The notes beneath the pieces were generated by a model, which did not search any database, was not told the origin of the DNA, and saw only the letters and a program-made list of their open reading frames with translations. A DNA stretch of 64,000 nt from Paenibacillus oryzisoli (GTDB taxonomy: Bacteria; Bacillota; Bacilli; Paenibacillales; NBRC-103111). The position numbers and the translations under genes are program-made. The stretch lies in NCBI RefSeq assembly GCF_001653565.1, contig NZ_LYPB01000092.1:220140-284139 (forward strand), given 5' to 3'. This document shows, one piece after another, positions 1 to 9,547 of the stretch. Within the stretch, counting starts at the first letter, position 1; each line of letters starts with the position of its first letter.

Positions 1-2873
1 AGAGATTTCACAGTACCTAACAAATATAGTTTCTCGCGTGCTCTTGTAAGTGCTACATAGAGGACACGCATTTCTTCTGCTAAAAGTTCTAATTTCAGTC
101 TCTTTTTTATGGCAAGAGAAGGTAGTGTCGGATAACTGACACGCAGCGTCGTATCTACAAATCTCGGTCCAAAGCCAAGCTCTTTATGCAACAAAAAAGC
201 TTCATTCAAATCCCGTTGATTAAACATTTTGGCCATACCTGCAACGAATACGACTGGAAATTCCAGTCCTTTACTCTTATGAATAGACATAATTCGTACA
301 ACGTCTTCCTGTTCACCCAACGCACGAGCGGTTCCAAGATCTCCTCCACTCTCTTTCATCCGCTCAATAAATCGTAAAAAACGGAATAAGCCACGTAAGG
401 AAGTACTTTCGTATTGTCTAGCTCTATCATATAGCGCTCTTAAATTGGCTTGTCTTTGCATACCACCAGGCAAACCCCCAGCAAAATCGTAATAACCGGT
501 TTGTCTAAAGATACGCCAGATCAAGTCTGCGAGAGAGCCTTGCCTCGCATCATTTCGCCATTGTTCCAAATGTTCGAGAAAAGCAGCCAATTTCAAGGAC
601 AACTGCTCGTTCTCATTAGGGATATTTGGCCCAGCGGTTCGCAGTACAGACTCATAGAAAGCGACAGCTTTATCCGCAACTCGAATTTGTGCCAATTCTT
701 CAGCAGATAGCGCCACTATTGGCGATCTCAGTACAGCAGCCAAAGGTACGTCCTGATACGGATTGTCAATAACTTTCAATAAAGAAAGCATCGTCTCGAC
801 TTCAGTTGCCGAGAAGTACCCCGTGCTGAGCTCAGCGTAAGCCGGAATTCCCTGTTTCTTGAGTTCATCGATTATGATCGGAGACCATGCTTGAGTTGCT
901 CTCAGTAGGATCACAATATCTCGATACGTTGCTGGCCGATTGCCTCCCGTTCTTTTATCAAATACTTGGAAAGCTTCTTGATTATCAGCACCTAACAAGC
1001 CCTTGATTTGACGCGCAATGGTACGTGCTTCTAGCTGTGCAGTTTCCAGTTCTTCTGCTTCGATAGCGGGATCAGTCCCGCTTCCGGTGACATCAGGGTT
1101 CGATTCGTCCCCGTTTTCATCAGAATCATCCATAAACGCTTCAGTTTTATCGGCTCCGTCTTTCGCACGGTCTATGATTAGCATTTCAACCGAACAATCT
1201 GATTCCGAAGGCGGATACCCAGCCCCGTACACCAGTTCTGCCCGCTCATCGTAAGCAATTTCACCAACTGTCTCATTCATCATTTGTTTGAAAATAAAGT
1301 TAACTGCATGGACGACTTGAAGTCGACTGCGGAAATTTCGAGCTAAGTCAATTCTTCCACCGTTCATTTCTCCATCAGACGCTGATTCTTTATTAGAACG
1401 ATACGCTTTGTATTTCTCTAGAAATAACCCTGGCTCTGCCAGTCGAAACCGATAAATACTTTGCTTTACATCGCCGACCATGAATCGATTCCCAGGTTTG
1501 GCTGTCGAAATCAACTCAACTATAGCTTCTTGGACACGATTCGTATCCTGATATTCGTCCAGGAGGACTTCAGCAAATTGCTTCCTATACGCTTGCGCTG
1601 CTTCCGAAGGATATAATTCGCCTGGCATAGAACCAGGTGCACTAAGAATTTGTAAACAGTAATGCTCCAAATCAGCAAAGTCAATCAGACCCTTTGCCGC
1701 TTTAGCCGCTTGGTATCTTTGACCAAAATCAACGATGAGATCAACAAGAACATGCAACAAAGGCGCCATTTGGGCAACTTCCAGATGAAATTGCTCTGGT
1801 GTCCGGCCAAACAATTCTTCTTTTAATTTATTTATTTGGTCTTTGGCCTTGTTCCGTAGCTCTTTTACTTCTTCCTGCAGTCCTTTATCAAAATCATCGC
1901 CTTTGCAAGCTTTGAGCTTGCCGAATTCGACTGTTTGAAAACCAAGATACAAGACAGACCATGGATATGTCGTTGTTTCCAGCAGGTTCTGAACGAGCAA
2001 TAAATCTTCCCGTAAATTATCGAGATAAGGAGCAGGGCCTCCCGGTGATTCAGCAATATGCAGGGCTTGCCTTAGCAAGTCCGCGGCTCCCTCAAGTTCG
2101 AGGGAAAGATCTCGAATAAGACTTTGTTCCCACAGTGAATAGTCCACAGGTGCAGATGTCGCAGCAACATAAGGCAATGCTTCTTCCACCACCTCGGTTG
2201 ATTCACCCATACTCACATGATTAGTTTCTTGTACGCGTGACCCGAACATAGATGCCGTGCCTCTTAACCAGTGCTCTGGCCAAGGATGACTGCGCGATAC
2301 ATCGTATAACTTCTGGATGAGCTGCATAATCGCACTATCATTGCGTTCACCACTGAATGAGTCCACTAACTGCCAAAAAGCACTGTTCTCAGTACTCGCC
2401 GCATAATATTCCTCAAGCATCTCTCCAAGCAGATCTTGACGCAGCAAATCAGCTTCAGTTTCATTCGCAATCCGAAAACCAGGATCTAATTGGATTAGAC
2501 TAAAATATCGTTGTACAACTTCTAAACAAAAGGAATGCAGTGTCGTGATAGATGCTTTCCCCATAAGTGCTAGCTGTTTACGCAGATGTTGCGAATGAGG
2601 TTGTTTCATAAGTTCTTTCTCAAGCGCTTCTCGAATCCGATGCTTCATTTCGGAAGCTGCAGCCTTCGTAAAGGTAGCAACGAGTAGTCGATCAACATCG
2701 ATGGGCTCCCACTCATTGGAAATCCGTCGAATGATACGTTCGACGAGTACCGCTGTCTTACCAGAGCCCGCAGCAGCGGCAACTAGCATGTTCTGACCCT
2801 TGAGGGTTATCGCGTCCCATTGATCATCCGTCCATGTACTTCCAATAGGCTTAGGTTCTTGCTGTTGTGTCAC
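1..2873 (-). CDS. addA: ATP-dependent helicase/nuclease subunit A (AddA), 3' part outside window
   Basis: AddA is the UvrD-like helicase and one of the two nucleases of AddAB, the Gram-positive counterpart of RecBCD that resects double-strand breaks for RecA. About 957 codons are present; the C-terminal part, which holds the nuclease domain in the family (usual length about 1,230 residues), lies beyond base 1. The start is a GTG at 2871-2873 behind AAAGGAG; the first residues read TQQQEPKPIGSTWTDDQWDA, a typical AddA opening. The Walker A motif AAAAGSGKT follows at about residue 34. It lies 21 bp downstream of addB and is surely cotranscribed with it. The open frame continues to the window edge with no frameshift that I could see. 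Confidence 0.95.
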   Translation of the reverse strand, partial: MTQQQEPKPIGSTWTDDQWDAITLKGQNMLVAAAAGSGKTAVLVERIIRRISNEWEPIDVDRLLVATFTKAAASEMKHRIREALEKELMKQPHSQHLRKQLALMGKASITTLHSFCLEVVQRYFSLIQLDPGFRIANETEADLLRQDLLGEMLEEYYAASTENSAFWQLVDSFSGERNDSAIMQLIQKLYDVSRSHPWPEHWLRGTASMFGSRVQETNHVSMGESTEVVEEALPYVAATSAPVDYSLWEQSLIRDLSLELEGAADLLRQALHIAESPGGPAPYLDNLREDLLLVQNLLETTTYPWSVLYLGFQTVEFGKLKACKGDDFDKGLQEEVKELRNKAKDQINKLKEELFGRTPEQFHLEVAQMAPLLHVLVDLIVDFGQRYQAAKAAKGLIDFADLEHYCLQILSAPGSMPGELYPSEAAQAYRKQFAEVLLDEYQDTNRVQEAIVELISTAKPGNRFMVGDVKQSIYRFRLAEPGLFLEKYKAYRSNKESASDGEMNGGRIDLARNFRSRLQVVHAVNFIFKQMMNETVGEIAYDERAELVYGAGYPPSESDCSVEMLIIDRAKDGADKTEAFMDDSDENGDESNPDVTGSGTDPAIEAEELETAQLEARTIARQIKGLLGADNQEAFQVFDKRTGGNRPATYRDIVILLRATQAWSPIIIDELKKQGIPAYAELSTGYFSATEVETMLSLLKVIDNPYQDVPLAAVLRSPIVALSAEELAQIRVADKAVAFYESVLRTAGPNIPNENEQLSLKLAAFLEHLEQWRNDARQGSLADLIWRIFRQTGYYDFAGGLPGGMQRQANLRALYDRARQYESTSLRGLFRFLRFIERMKESGGDLGTARALGEQEDVVRIMSIHKSKGLEFPVVFVAGMAKMFNQRDLNEAFLLHKELGFGPRFVDTTLRVSYPTLPSLAIKKRLKLELLAEEMRVLYVALTRAREKLYLLGTVKS

Positions 2874-2894
2874 CTTGTACGCTCCTTTCTACCT

Positions 2895-5800
2895 TCAAGA
2901 CTGGCTAACCTGCTCAGCCAAATCCGTCCAAATTTGATCCTTCGCACGCGGTCGAAAGACTTGGATGTCATTCCCTTCAAATAAGGGATCTATTTGACAA
3001 ATCGATGAATACGAGCAGTGCTGACAGGCTGATTTTTTCCCCAACCGATAAGGAGCGATATCCACATGCCCATCTGTAATGTTCGTACCAATTTGTTTTA
3101 CTTGTTTGCGTACATAAGTGCGCAGCGTGTCCCACTGCTCGTCCGTCGCTACAGATGAAGTCGAGTAAAAACTCCCATCTTTCTTTAGAGCAACTGGGAT
3201 AAGTTGTGAATGGCCTGAACTATGGATGAGCTCATCATCCATCAATCCAGCTACTTCAGCATCAGCGGTAATTAACCCCTTCATTTTGAAACGTTTACGT
3301 AGCTCCTTCTCGATGGAAGCCGGATCAAGCGCATTTTTTTGCTGTAACATTGGATTATGCACATGGAAATAGAGCACACCTGCAGGCTTCGCTTGGACAC
3401 CAAGCCATGTCTCTGCATGTGTAAGAATAACGTCCAAGTAAGTCAGCATTTGCAGGGATAATCCATAGTACACTTCCGAAAGCTGCAGAGCTGTTTGAGA
3501 GGATTTATAATCAATTACTCGTAAAAGCACGCCATTCTCGCCATCCGCTCGATCCACACGGTCGATTCGGCCGATAATCTCCATGGTACAACCGTTTTCC
3601 AATTCAAATGTAAGTGACGGTAAATCCTTGCCTGGCCCAAAATCTATCTCCAAACCGAGTGGTTGAAATTGACCATGTTTCGCATGTTCTCCTAAAATGA
3701 CTGCTGCTCTGCCGACCACTTGTTTTAGTTTTCTAGCTATATAAGCATAGCGGCTCGAACTCAGTAGAATTTCTCCTTGTAATCTGGGTGCAAGCTCGTC
3801 TACAACTTGTGCAGATCTCTCCATACATTGCTCAGCAGAAAGTGAACCCCAATCTAACTGATCCTGCTGCAGCTTCTGGACGAATTGATTCAACGCTGCG
3901 TGGAATAACTGTCCAATATCCGGAGCATCTAAGCGATAGACGCGACGTTCTTGCAGCCTTAGACCATGAGAAATGAAATGCGAGAACGGACAAGCCACAT
4001 ACTTCTCCATTCGTGAAACACTGGCACGTAAGTGTTGCCCATATAGCATCTGGCTAGTAGGGATGGACAGCCCCTTCTCTTTGTTCGTATACTGCAATGC
4101 CTGCACAACCGATTGCAGTTTCAACTGCCAGTCCGGTCGTTCCGCGTACCAATTGTAAGCATCCCACCATAATTCCGACATGCGCCCCCCTAGCATCCAA
4201 TGCTTCATACGCACAGCCAAATAAGAGATCGCCTGTGTTGGATGCGCCAGATAAGCAGCTTGCTCACTCTCAGAGGCTTCCGCAGAAGGTTCTGCTAGAA
4301 GCAGCGACTGATCCGTACTTGGAAAAAGCTGTCGCATCTGTCTAATCAACTCCGAAGGCAATAACGATTTCCCTTCTTCATCTGCTAACGAATAACTCAT
4401 CCAAAGCCGCTTGCCTGGAACAGTTAATGATGTATACACAATAAATTGCTCATCTAACAGCTTTCGACGGCTTCCATCCGCCATTGGCAGTCCAGAGTCC
4501 ATGAGAACACTGCGTTCTGCTTCTGTGAGCACACCTTTTTCAGCCATTTGGGCAGGAATAACCCCGTCATTTACTCCCAAAATATACGCATACCGAATCC
4601 CGCTTGAGCGTGTTCGGTCCATACTACCAATCAGTAATTGATCCATGGATGGTGGAACTAACCTCAGTTTCATGCTTTCCATCCCTGTTTCAATTAGACC
4701 GTTAAACAACTCCAAAGATAGTTCATCATCGCCCATGGTTTCCACTAATTGATCCAGCATATCCATCACACTGTTCCACATTTGACCGTGTTCGCGAGCC
4801 TTTTCTGGCTTTCCATCCCTAGTTGCTTGCTGTGTCCATGCTTCTAACTTCTCTGGTGCCTGTACAGTCACCAATAATTCATAAATCGCTTCGACCTGAG
4901 CTTTGACCGTACGCGCTTGAGCAAGGCGATTGGATAACGCCAATAATGGACCAACGACCCACGATTTACTCGTATTCAGCGCTTGAAGCTCAGTGGATTG
5001 TTCATTTACCTCAACATCTGCTTGCTCCAAATTGGCACGAAATTTATACGTCCATGGCTTGCCATCCGTCCATCTATAGCCTTGAATTCCAAATGCAAGT
5101 ACATAATTCTCTAATTTATCTAGTTCAGTCCGTAGCGTTGTCGCTCCAGCAGGCAAAAGTAAATCCGTTTTAATACACCGGAACACCGCATCGTAATGCC
5201 AATTATGCTGAATAACCTCGAGTGCAGACCTAATGAATTCCACGAGTGGATGATGAAGCACCGAACGCTTCTGATCAAAAAAGTGCGGTATCTCATAATC
5301 CGTAAGTACCATGTTTAACAAGTCTTGGTACCCTTCCATGTTCCGCACCATGATGGCCATTTCACGCCAACGCACGCCATGCTCTCGAACTAGCTGAAGC
5401 ATATCACGCACTGCGCCTTCAACTTCTGCACGACGATGAACCGCTTCCCTAATAACGAGCTGATCTTCGATCTTTTCTCCAGGCAAAGTCTTGTACTTAG
5501 GTGCCCCACCACCGATTCGACGGTCAAAATTCTGCTCTAAATAAGCTAGTGCAGGGCTATCTTCATATCGAGGCGAACGCTCGGGGGAGAGATGAATCAC
5601 TTCAGCCGCACCAAGTCCAAGCTGCCATATCATATCTTGCAGACGTACCATCGTCGTAGCTGTAGGATGAAACAAATCCAATTCATCCGGACTATCCCCT
5701 GCTTGCAGTTCGCGATCCAAGCACAACGTAATCGTCACTTGTTTGCAAGCAGCAAACAATGCACCAAGTACATTGAATTCTTGTGGTGTAAAGCCATGAA

Positions 5801-6425
5801 ATCCATCAATCCAGAGGGATGCTGAACGCAAATAAACCGAGTTCTTAACTTGCTCTGCGAGCAGTGTTAAGTAATCTTCGCCGTCCAAATACTGTCTCGC
5901 AAGCTCCTCCTCAAATTGACGATACACCAGTTGAATATCATGCATTTTATCCCTAAGCAAACCATGTTCACCAAGGAGAGTTACTCGTTTATTTTCATGC
6001 GTTTCCAACTGTTCTGCCGTCACGCAATAACGTTTCATTTCTGTAAAGAGCTGGTTCAGTCGATCCACAAAACCCATTTGCTCAGCAGAGTGGCCAAATA
6101 ATCGGAGTTTATCCTTATATTTATGTAAAATGCTCGTTAACAGCAGCTTCTTGCCTGTATCATCAATCGGCAGACGCGCTGTCCCGCCTTCTTCTTGCAT
6201 AACACGCCATGCTAAACGATGAAAACTTAAGACTTGCGCGCGAATCATTCCCCGAATACTTGGATCCGATACAAGTGCGTGCTCAGCTTGAAAAGTAGCC
6301 TGTTCAGGAACAAGCAAAATCAACGGATCACCTTCTGGCGCCATTGCCAGCTGTTGTTTCATTTCAGTCAGACAACGTTCACTCTTGCCGCTTCCGGCTC
6401 TACCAATCACGAATCGAATGGTCAT
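2895..6425 (-). CDS. addB: ATP-dependent helicase/deoxyribonuclease subunit B (AddB)
   Basis: AddB is the second subunit of the AddAB end-resection complex and carries the 3'-strand nuclease. It has 1,176 residues, full length for the family. The N-terminus has the P-loop GRAGSGKS (residues 8-15). The C-terminal third has the nuclease motif VIDYKSSQ, and the iron-sulfur cysteines are visible: one in YVACPFSHF and three in CQHCSYSSIC near the end, which staple the nuclease domain. The ATG at 6425 is preceded by AGGAGG. It is the first gene of the addB-addA operon. A LexA-box-like sequence lies about 150 bp upstream, but it sits in a promoter that points the other way. Confidence 0.97.
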   Translation of the reverse strand: MTIRFVIGRAGSGKSERCLTEMKQQLAMAPEGDPLILLVPEQATFQAEHALVSDPSIRGMIRAQVLSFHRLAWRVMQEEGGTARLPIDDTGKKLLLTSILHKYKDKLRLFGHSAEQMGFVDRLNQLFTEMKRYCVTAEQLETHENKRVTLLGEHGLLRDKMHDIQLVYRQFEEELARQYLDGEDYLTLLAEQVKNSVYLRSASLWIDGFHGFTPQEFNVLGALFAACKQVTITLCLDRELQAGDSPDELDLFHPTATTMVRLQDMIWQLGLGAAEVIHLSPERSPRYEDSPALAYLEQNFDRRIGGGAPKYKTLPGEKIEDQLVIREAVHRRAEVEGAVRDMLQLVREHGVRWREMAIMVRNMEGYQDLLNMVLTDYEIPHFFDQKRSVLHHPLVEFIRSALEVIQHNWHYDAVFRCIKTDLLLPAGATTLRTELDKLENYVLAFGIQGYRWTDGKPWTYKFRANLEQADVEVNEQSTELQALNTSKSWVVGPLLALSNRLAQARTVKAQVEAIYELLVTVQAPEKLEAWTQQATRDGKPEKAREHGQMWNSVMDMLDQLVETMGDDELSLELFNGLIETGMESMKLRLVPPSMDQLLIGSMDRTRSSGIRYAYILGVNDGVIPAQMAEKGVLTEAERSVLMDSGLPMADGSRRKLLDEQFIVYTSLTVPGKRLWMSYSLADEEGKSLLPSELIRQMRQLFPSTDQSLLLAEPSAEASESEQAAYLAHPTQAISYLAVRMKHWMLGGRMSELWWDAYNWYAERPDWQLKLQSVVQALQYTNKEKGLSIPTSQMLYGQHLRASVSRMEKYVACPFSHFISHGLRLQERRVYRLDAPDIGQLFHAALNQFVQKLQQDQLDWGSLSAEQCMERSAQVVDELAPRLQGEILLSSSRYAYIARKLKQVVGRAAVILGEHAKHGQFQPLGLEIDFGPGKDLPSLTFELENGCTMEIIGRIDRVDRADGENGVLLRVIDYKSSQTALQLSEVYYGLSLQMLTYLDVILTHAETWLGVQAKPAGVLYFHVHNPMLQQKNALDPASIEKELRKRFKMKGLITADAEVAGLMDDELIHSSGHSQLIPVALKKDGSFYSTSSVATDEQWDTLRTYVRKQVKQIGTNITDGHVDIAPYRLGKKSACQHCSYSSICQIDPLFEGNDIQVFRPRAKDQIWTDLAEQVSQS

Positions 6426-6564
6426 TCATGGCCTCCTAACACTTTCCGTCGGAAAGCTTGCTTCGTAAGCAATTCTCTTTTTCTATCTCTCTATTCTATC
6501 ATATTTCTAGTAATGAGTCGGCGTGGTAGATGATGGAGGAGGATCGGAGGCGTTTAATTGGAGT

Positions 6565-6594
6565 TTGATATACGAACGTATATTCTATTATTAT
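6565..6594 (+). promoter_or_regulatory. Predicted SigA promoter with LexA (SOS) box in the spacer
   Basis: TTGATA at 6565-6570 and TATTAT at 6589-6594 are separated by 18 bp. Within the spacer, CGAACGTATATTC (6573-6585) fits the Gram-positive LexA/DinR consensus CGAACRNRYGTTC at all but one position. A repressor bound here would block the promoter. The transcript runs into a very short ORF at 6629. The promoter could also influence addB, which starts 140 bp away on the other strand. This is a motif-based prediction only. Confidence 0.5.
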
Positions 6595-6628
6595 AGCATG
6601 GATAGCAAAAAACAAAAAGGAGTAAGCG

Positions 6629-6664
6629 TTGAAAACTATTCAGGCTAGGGGTTTCATAGCTTAA
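6629..6664 (+). CDS. Very short ORF behind the SOS-type promoter (possible gene remnant)
   Basis: A strong ribosome site AAAAAGGAG is followed six bases later by TTG and eleven sense codons (MKTIQARGFIA) ending in TAA. It is too short to assign. The combination of promoter, LexA box and SD in front of eleven codons suggests the 5' end of a deleted SOS gene, or a leader peptide. The reading frame does not continue as a recognisable protein downstream. Confidence 0.25.
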   Translation: MKTIQARGFIA

Positions 6665-6727
6665 TATTTTTATAAGGTTGTAATAGTTGTATGCACACTA
6701 CAATTTCTGCTGATACTCGAATGATAC

Positions 6728-6889
6728 GACTAACGGAGCTGAAGCCATGCTGATTCTTTACTGTAACTCGATTTATTAGACTTACGGAGATGAAGACACA
6801 CTGATTCTCTCCCGTAACTCGATTTTTTCGACTTACGGAGATGTAAACACACTAATTCTCTACTGTAACTCTATTTATTGGACTTACAG
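6728..6889. repeat. 51-bp degenerate tandem repeat, three units plus a partial fourth
   Basis: Units begin at 6728, 6779, 6830 and 6881, an exact 51-bp period. Each begins GAC(T/A)TACGGAG-like, contains a CTGATTCT-like segment and ends with a GTAACTCGATTTATT-like segment. 51 is a multiple of three. On the minus strand the second unit is open and reads KKSSYGRESVCLHLRKS, while stop codons close the others. This looks like a decayed repeat family known to me from Paenibacillus intergenic regions. No gene is seen in the rest of 6665-7019. Confidence 0.75.
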
Positions 6890-6973
6890 AACAGGTACTC
6901 GTCCTCCTAATACAAGTTAGTAATTTAGTTACATTGCCCCGTAACCTCTTCCAATCAACACCAGCAAACACAA

Positions 6974-7004
6974 CAAAAAAACAAAGCCAAATTAACCAGC
7001 TTTG
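6974..7004 (-). terminator. Rho-independent terminator of the RlmI-like gene
   Basis: On the minus strand CAAAGC and GCTTTG flank an 11-base loop and are followed by a run of seven T. It lies 16 bp after the stop of the methyltransferase gene. Confidence 0.75.
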
Positions 7005-7019
7005 CTTTCTGTACTCAAT

Positions 7020-8393
7020 TTATTTGCTGCGAACTTCAAAAATCGCAAATTTTAAATAATGTCCTTCATCTACACCTAGTATACGCGGGTGATCCATACC
7101 TGCTCCGCGGAACTCAATTAGGCGTAACAGTTTACCTGCATCGGTTGCTGCTGCATGAATCGTTTCAAGGAATAGTTCAGGGTGCATGTGGTATGAACAG
7201 CTTGCTGTGACGAGATAACCACCTTCATTCACTAACTTCATGCCATGTAAATTGATGTCTTTGTAGCCGCGGCAAGCTCCTTCCACCGCACTTTTGGTCT
7301 TGGCGAAGGCAGGTGGATCGAGGATGACGACGTCCCATGTACGTCCGCCCGTGCCTACAGGCTTCGAGGTGTCGATCTTGGCTTGTCCTGCTGCACCAGC
7401 CACAGCGCGAAGCTTGCGCTCATCCAATCCCTTCACTTGCGTACGCAAGTACTCGAAGGCATCTGCGACGACGAATTCAACGCGATCCTCGAAGCCATTC
7501 AATGCAACGTTCATGCGTGCACTTTCAATCGCATGCTCGGAGATATCGAGACACGTTACTTTTTTCGCGCCAAATTGGCAAGCATTTAGTGTAAAACTCC
7601 CCGTATGTGAGAAGCATTCCAGCACGGAAGCACCATCCCACAGAGGAAATGTTACTACTTTGCCATTCGCGTTCACAGGGAGGATTTGCGTTACGCCATT
7701 CTCTTCGATTTCCGTCAAGTTGATGCCGCTGCGGTGACCCCAGCCAGTCATCAACGGAGCGATCGCCGCGCGATTCTCCCGTTGGTCGAAGAAGTACCCC
7801 GTCTTCTGACCTTCTTCAATATCAACGCGGATGCGAAGGCCATTTTCCAAAATATCAACATGCTTCGCACAATCGCCATACAGAAGTCCCTTCGTCTGCT
7901 TCAGACCTTCCAGTTCACGAATAGAAACATCACTTCGTTCATAAATCCCTACCGGCTTCATCACATGTACCAGGGCTTCTACGATATTGTCTCGGCAGAG
8001 GTCCATCCCCAAGGTCAATAGCTGAACTACCAACGTGTTCTCGAATTTATCAACAATAAGTCCAGGCAAGAAGTCAGCTTCTCCATAAACCAGACGATAC
8101 GACTGCGCACCTTTCACAAAACGCTGACGATGTAGGAAGCAACGTGTAAATCGTTCAATGAAAAACTCCGTCGTCATCGCCTCAATGGGGCTATACGATA
8201 CAATGCGCACCGTAAGCTGCGATGCTTCGTTGTAATAGCCAGTTGCTAGATATTTGCCTAGGTGATTTTGAACAGATACAAGCTGTCCAGGTTCAATGTC
8301 TCCGTCCGTGCGCTCAATTTCACTCTTATACACCCATGGATGTCCTTGCTCCAAGCGTGGTTTGCGTTTCTTATGTAGTACTACTGCTGCCAT
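7020..8393 (-). CDS. Class I rRNA methyltransferase, RlmI/YwbD type (PUA + SAM methyltransferase)
   Basis: Predicted SAM-dependent 23S rRNA (cytosine-C5) methyltransferase of the RlmI family (YwbD in B. subtilis). An N-terminal PUA domain (about residues 1-75, with GHPWVYKSEI) is followed by an EEHUD-type fold and a Rossmann methyltransferase with the motifs LECFSHTGSFTL and VVILDPPAF. I start it at the ATG at 8393 behind AAAGGA rather than at an in-frame GTG 33 bp upstream, because the family begins with the VVLHKKRKPRLEQGHPW-like segment. At 457 residues it is longer than the usual near-400. Two inserts explain this: one around WGHRSGINLTEIEENGV just before the SAM motif, one around AVAGAAGQAKIDTSKPV before the DPPAF motif. 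Monocistronic, divergent from the Na/Pi gene. Confidence 0.88.
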   Translation of the reverse strand: MAAVVLHKKRKPRLEQGHPWVYKSEIERTDGDIEPGQLVSVQNHLGKYLATGYYNEASQLTVRIVSYSPIEAMTTEFFIERFTRCFLHRQRFVKGAQSYRLVYGEADFLPGLIVDKFENTLVVQLLTLGMDLCRDNIVEALVHVMKPVGIYERSDVSIRELEGLKQTKGLLYGDCAKHVDILENGLRIRVDIEEGQKTGYFFDQRENRAAIAPLMTGWGHRSGINLTEIEENGVTQILPVNANGKVVTFPLWDGASVLECFSHTGSFTLNACQFGAKKVTCLDISEHAIESARMNVALNGFEDRVEFVVADAFEYLRTQVKGLDERKLRAVAGAAGQAKIDTSKPVGTGGRTWDVVILDPPAFAKTKSAVEGACRGYKDINLHGMKLVNEGGYLVTASCSYHMHPELFLETIHAAATDAGKLLRLIEFRGAGMDHPRILGVDEGHYLKFAIFEVRSK

Positions 8394-8512
8394 TATTTTA
8401 GCCGTCCTTTGCGTGAAACCGTTCACCTATACCATCTGGCTTGTCATGCTTGTCTTTACGGTCACATATATTGGTTGAAAACGTCGTGCACTCACGAAAA
8501 GGAGATCTTCTC

Positions 8513-9547
8513 ATGATTCATGCTATTATACTGCCTGTTGCTACAGGCTTTATCTTATTTCTGCTTGGGATGAAGCTTATGGAAAATTCCCTTCAGACCT
8601 GGGCGGGCCCCCGCCTCCAGCTGTGGCTGGAGCGGTTCACCCGAACACCGGTGCGCGGCCTTATCACCGGCACCGTGCTCACCGCGGCGCTGCAGAGCAG
8701 CACCGCCATCACAGTCATCGCCATCGGCCTCGTCGGCGCTGGCGTCTTGTCCTTCCCGAGAACACTTGGCGTAATTCTCGGAACGAACATTGGCACGTGC
8801 CTCACCACTGAGCTGATCGGGCTCAGCTTGGGTGGCATCGGCGTGCCGATTCTGATCGCCAGCGCCAGCGTCTGGCTGGCGAGCTGGCTAGCCGGGCCGC
8901 TGCCGCAGGCTGGCGGCCCCCACAACACAGCCGCGCGCTGGGCCGCCGCGGCACAACCTCAGACCGCCGCACAGCACGGCGGTCGCCAATGGCTGCGCAG
9001 CGTCCGCTACGGATCGCTCGCGGTGGCTGGTTTCTCTCTCGTGCTGCTCGGCATCGAGATCATGCAAACCATCGGGCCTGCGCTGCAGTCCCGCGGCCTG
9101 TTCGCCTGGTTCGTGCACCAAGCGCAAACGAGCCTGCTCTGGGGCATCCTCGCAGGCGCTGCAGTTGCTGCGCTCGTGCATAGCAGCGCAGCCGTCATTG
9201 CGATGGCGATGAGCCTCGCCGCCACGGGCGCCATCCCCGTCGAACTCGGGGTTGCGATCACAATCGGTGCCAATGTCGGCACCTGTGTCACCGCCCTGAT
9301 TGCCGGCATGAGCAGTTCTCGCGCAGGGCGATACGTCGCTTGGTCACATGTGCTGCTGAATGTCGGAGGAGCGATCCTCTTTTACCCGATTATCCATGCG
9401 CTCGTAAGTCTTTCAGCACTACTCGCTGATGACGCAGCTTCACAAATTGCTCGTTCCCAAACCATTTTCAATATCGTAGGATCCCTTGTCGCTCTGCCGC
9501 TCTGCTATCTTAGTATGTGGAAGCGCCTTGAGTTCCGTTCACAATAG
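8513..9547 (+). CDS. Na/Pi cotransporter family membrane protein
   Basis: Sodium-dependent phosphate symporter family (Na_Pi_cotrans; NptA/YjbB-like), inner membrane. 344 residues from an ATG preceded by AAAAGGAG at 8 bp; an in-frame upstream extension lacks a ribosome site. The two inverted-repeat halves carry the signature Q/H-SS motifs: LQSSTAITVIAIGL at about residue 60 and VHSSAAVIAMAM in the second half. At least seven hydrophobic segments are visible. A hydrophilic linker rich in Ala, Gly and His separates the halves. The YjbB-type C-terminal PhoU-like domain is absent. The stretch 8,600-9,350 is much more GC-rich than its neighbours. Its last 38 bp overlap convergently with deoC. Confidence 0.88.
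   Translation: MIHAIILPVATGFILFLLGMKLMENSLQTWAGPRLQLWLERFTRTPVRGLITGTVLTAALQSSTAITVIAIGLVGAGVLSFPRTLGVILGTNIGTCLTTELIGLSLGGIGVPILIASASVWLASWLAGPLPQAGGPHNTAARWAAAAQPQTAAQHGGRQWLRSVRYGSLAVAGFSLVLLGIEIMQTIGPALQSRGLFAWFVHQAQTSLLWGILAGAAVAALVHSSAAVIAMAMSLAATGAIPVELGVAITIGANVGTCVTALIAGMSSSRAGRYVAWSHVLLNVGGAILFYPIIHALVSLSALLADDAASQIARSQTIFNIVGSLVALPLCYLSMWKRLEFRSQ

Noticed and set aside
8593..9309. Minus-strand ORFs opposite the Na/Pi gene
   Set aside because: GC-rich antisense shadows; the plus-strand frame has membrane segments and QSS motifs.
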